A stretch of DNA of 11,389 bases from JACKOD01 sp041591635. Lineage in GTDB: Bacteria; Pseudomonadota; Gammaproteobacteria; Pseudomonadales; Oleiphilaceae. Under the pieces are notes generated by a model. It saw nothing but the letters and a program-made list of their open reading frames with translations. It had not been told where the DNA came from and did no database searches. Position numbers and translations under genes: made by a program. This document shows positions 6,641 through 11,389 of this stretch, one piece after another. The stretch is taken from positions 1 through 11,389 of the forward strand of contig JBFHRO010000103.1 in NCBI GenBank assembly GCA_041591635.1, written 5' to 3'. The stretch's first letter is position 1; each line of letters opens with the position of its first letter.

Positions 6641-7684
6641 ATGGATATCAAAACCGCCCTTGCGGCCCTTGTTGAGCGCAAGGATCTCAGTACCGATGAA
6701 ATGAAAGCCGTCATGCACCTCATCATGACCGGTCAGGCCACGGATGCCCAGATTGGCGCCATTCTGGTCGCGTTGCGGATGAAGGGCGAGAGCGTTGACG
6801 AAATCACCGGCGCCGCCGAAGTCATGCGGGAACTCGCCAGCAAGGTCAGCCTCGATGATCCGCATCTGGTCGACACCTGCGGTACGGGCGGTGATGGTGC
6901 CAACCTGTTCAATGTCTCCACCGCCGCCGCCTTTGTGGTGGCCGCGGCCGGCGGCAAGGTGGCCAAGCACGGCAACCGCAGCGTGTCCAGCAGCACCGGC
7001 AGTGCCGACCTGCTTGAAGCCGCAGGCGTCAACCTGAACCTTAACACGGCACAAGTCGCCCAGTGCATTCGGGAAATTGGCGTCGGCTTCATGTTTGCTC
7101 CGGCCCATCACGGCGCCATGAAGCATGCCATCGGCCCGCGGCGGGAAATGGGCTTGCGCACCCTGTTCAACATGCTCGGCCCCATGACCAACCCCGCCGG
7201 CGTCAAAAAGCAGGTGATTGGCGTTTTCAATGGCGCCCTCTGTCGCCCTATGGCCGAAGTCCTCAGTCGCCTGGGCAGCCAGCATGTGCTGGTGGTGCAC
7301 GCCCGCGACGGACTGGATGAAATCAGCATCGCTGACGTGACCCAGGTGGCGGAATTACACCAGGGCAAGATCAGCGAGTACGAAATCGCTCCCGAAGACT
7401 TTGGCCTGACCCGTGCCAGCCTGATTGGCCTGAGTGTCAGAAGCGCGCAGGAAAGCCTCGACCTGATCCGCGATGCGCTCGGCAAATCCAGCCGCGAAAC
7501 CGCCTGCAAGGCGCGGGAGCTGATTGCACTCAACGCCGGCGCCGCCCTGTATGCCGCCGACGTGGCAGCCTCGCTCAACGAAGGCGTGGCACTGGCACTC
7601 GATGCCATCGGCAGCGGCATGGCACTGGCAAAACTCGACGAACTCGTCAGCTTTACCCAGGTCTTTGCGCAGGAAAGCGCCTGA
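6641..7684 (+). CDS. trpD: Anthranilate phosphoribosyltransferase
   Basis: This 347-residue enzyme transfers the phosphoribosyl group of PRPP to anthranilate, the second step of the pathway. The PRPP/Mg-binding motif DTCGTGGDG is at residues 78-86, NVSTAAAF follows, KHGNRSVSS starts at 109, and the anthranilate-binding region includes FAPAHHGAMKHA and GPRREMGLRTLFN. Length and motif order are normal. It starts 35 nt after trpG with only a weak GAGAG-type ribosome-binding site, and trpC follows after 28 nt, so it belongs to the trp operon. Confidence 0.98.
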   Translation: MDIKTALAALVERKDLSTDEMKAVMHLIMTGQATDAQIGAILVALRMKGESVDEITGAAEVMRELASKVSLDDPHLVDTCGTGGDGANLFNVSTAAAFVVAAAGGKVAKHGNRSVSSSTGSADLLEAAGVNLNLNTAQVAQCIREIGVGFMFAPAHHGAMKHAIGPRREMGLRTLFNMLGPMTNPAGVKKQVIGVFNGALCRPMAEVLSRLGSQHVLVVHARDGLDEISIADVTQVAELHQGKISEYEIAPEDFGLTRASLIGLSVRSAQESLDLIRDALGKSSRETACKARELIALNAGAALYAADVAASLNEGVALALDAIGSGMALAKLDELVSFTQVFAQESA

Positions 7685-7712
7685 TGACCCACGACCCGCA
7701 ACCGAGGAACTT

Positions 7713-8519
7713 ATGAGCACCCTGGATTCCACGCCCACCATTTTGCGCAACATCGTCGCCCGCAAGCACCAGGAGGTCGCCGAACGTTCACGCCAGCTGC
7801 CGTTGGCCGAGTGCCGGGCCAGAGCCAAAGACCAGCCGCCCGCACGGGGATTTGTGCAGGCGGTTGAAAGCCGGGTGACCGCAGGCACCCCGGCGGTCAT
7901 CGCCGAAATCAAGAAAGCCTCACCCAGCAAGGGGGTGATTCGCGAACACTTTGTACCCGCGGCCATTGCGCAAAGTTACGAGGAAGCCGGCGCCGCCTGC
8001 CTGTCGGTACTGACGGACCAGGATTTTTTCCTGGGCCACGAAAGCTATCTGCAGCAGGCCCGCAACGCTGTGGCCCTGCCGGTGCTGCGCAAGGATTTCA
8101 TGGTCGACAGCTACCAGATCTACGAAAGCAAGCTCATTGGCGCTGACGCCGTTTTGCTGATCGCCGCCTGCCTGAGTACCCAGCACATGCAGGATTTGTG
8201 CGGTCTGGCCCAGGAACAAGGCATGGACGTACTGGTAGAAGTGCACAACGAAACCGAGCTGCATGCCGCCCTGACGCTGCCCACCCGCCTGGTGGGCATC
8301 AACAACCGTGACCTGCACTCGTTCGCCGTGAGTCTGCAAACCACCTTCGATCTGCTGCACCACATCCCTGATAACCGCCTGGTGGTGACCGAAAGCGGCA
8401 TCATGACCCGCGAGGATGTGGCCAACATGCGCTCGCATCAGGTACATGCGTTTTTGGTGGGAGAATCCTTTATGCGGGCCGACCGCCCCGGGGATAAACT
8501 GGCCGAGCTGTTTTTTTGA
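7713..8519 (+). CDS. trpC: Indole-3-glycerol phosphate synthase
   Basis: This 268-residue TIM-barrel enzyme decarboxylates and cyclises carboxyphenylamino-deoxyribulose phosphate to indole-3-glycerol phosphate. Catalytic residues are seen in AEIKKASPSKG (Glu65, Lys67), LRKDF (Lys127), VEVHNE (Glu176), GINNRD (Asn198) and TESGI (Glu227, Ser228). It is a single-domain protein without the TrpF domain of enterics, so trpF must be elsewhere, as must trpBA. The start at 7713 has GAGGA 4 to 5 nt upstream; the frame is open upstream but overlaps trpD. The last codons form a T-run ending in TGA. The next gene is convergent, so this ends the operon. Confidence 0.98.
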   Translation: MSTLDSTPTILRNIVARKHQEVAERSRQLPLAECRARAKDQPPARGFVQAVESRVTAGTPAVIAEIKKASPSKGVIREHFVPAAIAQSYEEAGAACLSVLTDQDFFLGHESYLQQARNAVALPVLRKDFMVDSYQIYESKLIGADAVLLIAACLSTQHMQDLCGLAQEQGMDVLVEVHNETELHAALTLPTRLVGINNRDLHSFAVSLQTTFDLLHHIPDNRLVVTESGIMTREDVANMRSHQVHAFLVGESFMRADRPGDKLAELFF

Positions 8520-8557
8520 GGCGGGGCCATTTTTGAAGCCGGGGCACCCAACGCAAT

Positions 8558-9220
8558 TCAGGTAATAATCATTTTGCGCCCGCCTTCGACCAGACTGTCT
8601 GCCGAGGGCCGCACCGGCACCAACACACCCCGCTGCACGGCAGGGCGAGCACCAATCTCTTCGAGCCAACCGCGCAGCCACTCGTATTCCTCGATCGAAA
8701 CCCCCGACCAGGCGTAGGTACGCACCCAGGCCCAGGTTGCCATGTCGGCAATGCTGTAGTCTTCGCCCGCCAGAAAGGCATGGGATTTGAGATGGGTATC
8801 CAGCACCTGAAACAGACGGGCGACTTCATGCTGGTAACGATCAATCACCGCGGGAATTTTCTCGGGAAAATAGCGAAAAAACACATTGGCCTGGCCCATC
8901 ATGGGGCCGATGGCGCTCATCTGAAACATCAGCCACTGCAACACCCGGGAGCGGATCTTGGGGTCTTCGGGGTAGAACTTGCCCGACTTTTCAGCCAGAT
9001 AAATCAAAATGGCACCCGACTCGAACACCACAAAATCATCATTGTCACGATCCACGATCACGGGTATCCGGCCGTTGGGATTGCGCGCCAGAAACTCGGG
9101 GGTTTTCTGCTCGCCCGCCCCCAGATCCACCAGAATCGGGTGATAGTCCAGTGCCATTTCTTCTAACGCAATGCTGATTTTGTGCCCGTTGGGGGTGGGC
9201 GCCGTGTACAGGTCAATCAT
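8558..9220 (-). CDS. yfcG: YfcG-like (nu-class) glutathione S-transferase
   Basis: This 220-residue protein has an N-terminal thioredoxin-like domain with YTAPTPNGHK (Thr9 and Asn11, the glutathione-side residues of E. coli YfcG), the cis-proline segment RIPVIV (Pro53), and the glutathione-binding FESGAILIYLAE (Glu67-Ser68). A helical C-terminal domain follows, with the fold-capping motif YSIADMA (155-161). YfcG-type proteins act as glutathione-dependent disulfide reductases more than as classical conjugating enzymes. The close match of the N-terminus to YfcG is from memory. Its ribosome-binding site GAGGA overlaps the stop region of the upstream gst gene, 8 nt away, suggesting translational coupling. 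It converges on trpC with no clear terminator between them. The substrate is unknown. Confidence 0.92.
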   Translation of the reverse strand: MIDLYTAPTPNGHKISIALEEMALDYHPILVDLGAGEQKTPEFLARNPNGRIPVIVDRDNDDFVVFESGAILIYLAEKSGKFYPEDPKIRSRVLQWLMFQMSAIGPMMGQANVFFRYFPEKIPAVIDRYQHEVARLFQVLDTHLKSHAFLAGEDYSIADMATWAWVRTYAWSGVSIEEYEWLRGWLEEIGARPAVQRGVLVPVRPSADSLVEGGRKMIIT

Positions 9221-9228
9221 GGGAGTCC

Positions 9229-9837
9229 TCAGGCTTTGGCAGAAGGGCGGCTGGAGACTTCATCGTACCAGCGCCACAGGTGGGTTTGCTCGGGCAGGAT
9301 ACCCAGCTGGTTGACCTTGTTAAAGTCGATGGTGCACAAGGCGGTGATATCGGCGATGCTGAAACGTTCACCGGCAATGAAATGATGGTGCTCCAGATGC
9401 CGGTTCAGGCGCTCAAAGAACTTCACCGCATTTTTGCGACACTCCTCGCCCCACTGGGGTATCGGTGTCATGCGATCCTTGAAATAGCCGCTGCTGTGCT
9501 GAAAACACATACCGGTTGGCATGAGAAAATAGAACTCGATCCAGCGCTGCCACATTTCAATGTGTGCTTTTTCCAGCGGGGTTTGCCCCATCAGCGACGG
9601 CATCGGCTGCAGCTCTTCAAAATAGCGGCATATCGCCACCGATTCGGCAATGCAGGTGCCATCATCAAGCTCCAGCACCGGCACCTTGCCCATCGGGTTT
9701 TTTTGACGAAAGTCGGCCGTGAGATTCTCGCCTTTTTGCAGGTCAACCTGTTCGTAGGTCATCCCGATGCCTTTTTCGGCCAAAAAAATCCTTACCCGGC
9801 GGGGGTTGGGGGCCACTTTCATTTCGTAGATTTTCAT
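9229..9837 (-). CDS. Glutathione S-transferase family protein
   Basis: This is a 202-residue GST-fold protein. The N-terminal thioredoxin-like domain has APNPRRVRIFLAEKG (9-23), GKVPVLELDDG with cis-Pro53, and AESVAICRYFEE (Glu65-Ser66, glutathione-binding). The C-terminal helical domain has FSIADITA with the N-capping box at 160-163. Where many relatives have Ser before PN, here there is Ala9, so glutathione activation must use another residue or the protein may not be a classical transferase. The start is ATG at 9837, preceded by AAGGAG (9848-9843) with a 5-nt spacer; an in-frame ATG five codons upstream has no ribosome-binding site and contains the good one. It is the first gene of a two-gene minus-strand unit with the YfcG-like gene. 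Its function is not resolved. Confidence 0.9.
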   Translation of the reverse strand: MKIYEMKVAPNPRRVRIFLAEKGIGMTYEQVDLQKGENLTADFRQKNPMGKVPVLELDDGTCIAESVAICRYFEELQPMPSLMGQTPLEKAHIEMWQRWIEFYFLMPTGMCFQHSSGYFKDRMTPIPQWGEECRKNAVKFFERLNRHLEHHHFIAGERFSIADITALCTIDFNKVNQLGILPEQTHLWRWYDEVSSRPSAKA

Positions 9838-9950
9838 CAGTTCTCCTTGCATTACATGCTCAAAAAACGCCTTCCACGCGGATCTGATCCTGCAACAGGG
9901 TAGCGCATTGTGAACTGCGACACACCACCCCTATGCAAGAAATCAGGTAC

Positions 9951-10484
9951 TCAGTCGTCGCTATCCTGGTGATCATGCTCCGAAGCGCGTTTTTTCGCCT
10001 TTCCGGCCTTTTCTTCCATCTGCTGTTGCATTTTGGTCCGCTGCTCTGGTGTCAATACCGCATGAACCTCCTTACGCAACATGGCCATGCGTACCATCTT
10101 CTCGGCCATTGCTGCCGCCATCTTGTCGGCCTGAGCCTTTACCTTTTGCTCATATTGGGGGTCATCGGGGCTGATGGCGTGCATTTCTTTCATGGCCTCA
10201 CGGCGCTGCGCCTTGCGTTCTTTGCTGCTGCTCTTTTCGGCCCGCTTGCGATCCATGATGGCTTCGATTTTCTGCTCCTGCTCTTTGGTCAAATCGAGCC
10301 GCTCAAACATTTGCTCCATGCGCCCGTTGCCCGCGGCGCCCATGTCCGCATCGCGGGACTTGCCGCAGTCGCGCCCGCTGGCGTACGCCAGACTGGTGGT
10401 CATCAAACCGACCAGCAGCCAGGCGCCGAGATGCGCCGAGATGCGTTGTGTAGCGGGCGCGGGGATAATGGGGGTATTTTTCAT
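9951..10484 (-). CDS. Spy/CpxP-family periplasmic protein
   Basis: This 177-residue protein has a signal peptide (hydrophobic stretch about 20-32, cleavage after AYA at 33-35) and two LTxxQ motifs, LTKEQ (65-69) and LTPEQ (144-148), the hallmark of the Spy/CpxP/ZraP family. The mature part is highly charged, Met-rich and helical, with a basic stretch (79-95) and a His/Asp-rich tail EHDHQDSDD. One Cys (40) lies just after the signal peptide. In E. coli, CpxP is a periplasmic chaperone that inhibits the CpxA sensor, and cpxP is divergent from cpxRA; the same arrangement here supports a CpxP-like role, although the sequence alone cannot separate CpxP, Spy and ZraP. The start has AGGAG 9 nt upstream and the gene is preceded by GTAAA boxes. 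Confidence 0.86.
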   Translation of the reverse strand: MKNTPIIPAPATQRISAHLGAWLLVGLMTTSLAYASGRDCGKSRDADMGAAGNGRMEQMFERLDLTKEQEQKIEAIMDRKRAEKSSSKERKAQRREAMKEMHAISPDDPQYEQKVKAQADKMAAAMAEKMVRMAMLRKEVHAVLTPEQRTKMQQQMEEKAGKAKKRASEHDHQDSDD

Positions 10485-10513
10485 GGTCTGATACTCCTGT
10501 GCATTTCAGTAGG

Positions 10514-10542
10514 CTGGTGGCCCGGAAAGGCCCTGCCACCAG
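10514..10542 (-). other. Inverted repeat in 5' leader of the cpxP-like gene
   Basis: CTGGTGGC (10514-10521) and GCCACCAG (10535-10542) form a perfect 8-bp stem with a 13-nt loop. If the minus-strand -10 at 10558-10553 is right, transcription starts near 10546, so this stem would lie within a few bases of the 5' end of the mRNA and about 30 nt before the start codon. It could protect the 5' end or be a binding site. The repeat is seen directly; its role is inferred. Confidence 0.6.
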
Positions 10543-10552
10543 ATTCAGGCTC

Positions 10553-10581
10553 AGTATATAAAGCCGCCCGGTAAAGGTGGG
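10553..10581 (-). promoter_or_regulatory. Candidate promoter of the cpxP-like gene
   Basis: On the minus strand TATACT (10558-10553) matches the -10 consensus 5/6. The hexamer 17 bp upstream is a poor -35, as expected for an activator-dependent promoter. GTAAA boxes centred at 10594, 10605 and 10616 would lie at about -48, -59 and -70, suitable for activation by CpxR; the box at 10571-10575 would fall near -27, inside the spacer. Confidence 0.5.
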
Positions 10582-10618
10582 TCGCCCCCGTGTAAAGGTC
10601 GTGTAAAGACCGGGTAAA
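10571..10618. promoter_or_regulatory. CpxR box array (four GTAAA half-sites)
   Basis: GTAAA occurs at 10571-10575, 10592-10596, 10603-10607 and 10614-10618, all in the same orientation and on the same DNA face (spacings 21, 11 and 11 bp between starts). The known CpxR recognition sequence in E. coli is two tandem GTAAA half-sites about one helical turn apart. The array lies between a cpxR-type gene and a cpxP-like gene and probably serves both. Confidence 0.75.
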
Positions 10619-10623
10619 AACGC

Positions 10624-10652
10624 TCAACCCCCAAACACGCCTGTGCTAAGGT
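10624..10652 (+). promoter_or_regulatory. Candidate cpxR promoter
   Basis: TCAACC (10624-10629, 3/6) and TAAGGT (10647-10652, 3/6, preceded by an extended -10 TGC) are 17 bp apart. The start would be near 10659, placing the last GTAAA box at about -43, next to the -35 element, consistent with CpxR autoactivation. The hexamers are weak. Confidence 0.35.
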
Positions 10653-10681
10653 TTGAGCACGCTTGTTTCGCCGGGTGCGCC

Positions 10682-11389
10682 ATGACCAAACCGCTGCTGT
10701 TGATAGAAGATGATCAGGATATACGCGACATGCTCAGCCTGCTGCTGACCCAGAACGGCTACCAGGTGAGCACAGCAGCCGAGGGTGAAACCGGCCTGAG
10801 CATGGCAATCCAGGGCCAGTACGATCTGGTGATTCTGGACATCATGCTGCCGGGGCTCGATGGCCTGAGCCTGCTGCAAAGCCTGCGCCAGACCTCGCGT
10901 GTGCCGGTGCTGATGCTGACCGCCCGCGGCGATGACATTGACCGCATTCTCGGGTTTGAACTCGGTGCCGATGATTACCTCCCCAAGCCCTTCAACCCGC
11001 GCGAACTGCTGGCCCGCATCAAAGCCATTTTACGTCGGGTAGCGCTGGATCAGGCACCGCCAGCCGGACCTGCCCTTGCTCCCTTGCGCCTTGGCCCGCT
11101 GGAGCTGGTACCGGAACGCCGCCAGGCCTGGCTTGCCGATACCACGGGCACCCTGCACGAGCTGGTGATTACCGGCACCGAATACAACATTCTGCAAGCA
11201 CTGCTGCACCAGGCCGGGCGACTGATCAGCAAGGCCGAACTCACCCAAAGTGCCCTGGGGCGGCCACTGAGCCGTTACGACCGGGCACTGGACATGCACA
11301 TCAGCAACCTGCGCAAAAAGCTCGGAGCCCAGGTGGAGCTTAAAACCGTGCGCGGCATGGGCTACCTGTTGCAGGCCATCGACCCATGA
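10682..11389 (+). CDS. cpxR: CpxR, envelope-stress response regulator (OmpR family)
   Basis: This 235-residue two-component response regulator has a receiver domain (about 1-118) with the acidic pocket IEDD (Asp10, Asp11), phosphoacceptor Asp53 in LDIMLPG, switch Thr80 and Lys102 in LPKPF. After a linker there is an OmpR/PhoB-type winged helix (about 135-233) with TGTEYNILQALL and the recognition-helix region LSRYDRALDMHISNLRKKLG, very like E. coli CpxR, ending in TVRGMGYLL. CpxR, phosphorylated by CpxA, controls envelope protein folding factors. The start at 10682 begins the receiver domain cleanly, although its ribosome-binding site is weak; an in-frame GTG at 10643 would overlap the likely -10. 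The stop is the last codon of the window. The GTAAA boxes and divergent CpxP-like gene support the name. cpxA is expected downstream. Confidence 0.93.
   Translation: MTKPLLLIEDDQDIRDMLSLLLTQNGYQVSTAAEGETGLSMAIQGQYDLVILDIMLPGLDGLSLLQSLRQTSRVPVLMLTARGDDIDRILGFELGADDYLPKPFNPRELLARIKAILRRVALDQAPPAGPALAPLRLGPLELVPERRQAWLADTTGTLHELVITGTEYNILQALLHQAGRLISKAELTQSALGRPLSRYDRALDMHISNLRKKLGAQVELKTVRGMGYLLQAIDP

Noticed and set aside
8500..8557. T-run at the end of trpC as an intrinsic terminator
   Set aside because: The T-run is within the last codons of trpC and no convincing stem precedes it; the GGGGCC and GGGGC blocks after the stop are direct repeats, not inverted.
9280..9903. 207-codon plus-strand frame opposite the gst gene
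   Set aside because: It is antisense to a protein with clear GST-fold motifs and shows no independent signal.
9853..9950. Promoter for the gst pair in the gap downstream of the CpxP-like gene
   Set aside because: I found only poor hexamer matches on the minus strand and a short palindrome at 9880-9890, so none is called.
9933..10574. 213-codon plus-strand frame with hydrophobic segments, suggesting a membrane protein
   Set aside because: It is the mirror of the charged, Met- and Lys-rich helices of the CpxP-like gene, which has a signal peptide, LTxxQ motifs and a good ribosome-binding site.
1..11389. Mobile elements, CRISPR arrays, tRNA or rRNA genes, toxin-antitoxin or defence genes
   Set aside because: No terminal repeats, transposase or integrase motifs, regularly spaced repeats or RNA-gene signatures were seen; the gene content is ordinary chromosomal housekeeping.

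Overview
This window reads as a chromosomal, high-GC, gene-dense housekeeping segment of a gammaproteobacterium on the Pseudomonas / Cellvibrionales / Oceanospirillales side. The grounds are an AmgK-MurU muramic-acid recycling pair, an rpe-gph-trpE arrangement like that of pseudomonads, a free-standing TrpC (not fused to TrpF as in enterics), and a divergent CpxR / CpxP-like pair. I see no phage, IS, CRISPR or rRNA/tRNA gene. The species cannot be fixed from the sequence.

Layout: (1) 1-1485, plus strand: the 3' part of amgK (sugar kinase) followed by murU (nucleotidyltransferase), the peptidoglycan-recycling bypass to UDP-MurNAc. (2) 1508-2860, minus strand: a DUF3530-type secreted alpha/beta-hydrolase-like protein carrying two long Ala/Glu/Pro-rich low-complexity stretches and a TTG start. 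(3) 2861-2939: a divergent promoter region. (4) 2940-4327, plus strand: rpe and gph. (5) 4328-4518: a trp leader region with a 22-codon upstream ORF (strong Shine-Dalgarno, one Trp codon near its end) and three compact hairpins. (6) 4519-8519, plus strand: trpE-trpG-trpD-trpC with gaps of 14, 35 and 28 nt, evidently one operon that makes indole-3-glycerol phosphate from chorismate. (7) 8558-9837, minus strand: two tightly spaced glutathione-S-transferase-fold genes, one YfcG-like. (8) 9951-10484, minus strand: a periplasmic Spy/CpxP-family protein with two LTxxQ motifs. (9) 10485-10681: a divergent control region with four GTAAA half-sites (start-to-start spacing 21, 11 and 11 bp), matching the CpxR recognition sequence. 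(10) 10682-11389, plus strand: cpxR, ending on the last base of the window; cpxA would be expected just beyond.

How the genes work together: AmgK and MurU recycle cell-wall sugars. Rpe supplies the pentose-phosphate pathway, which feeds PRPP to TrpD. Gph removes 2-phosphoglycolate. TrpEGDC is probably controlled through its leader. CpxR probably controls both itself and the CpxP-like chaperone as an envelope-stress module. No wholly new system is evident. The most notable items are the atypical trp leader, the CpxR-box array with a hairpin at the predicted 5' end of the cpxP-like mRNA, and the low-complexity-expanded DUF3530 protein.
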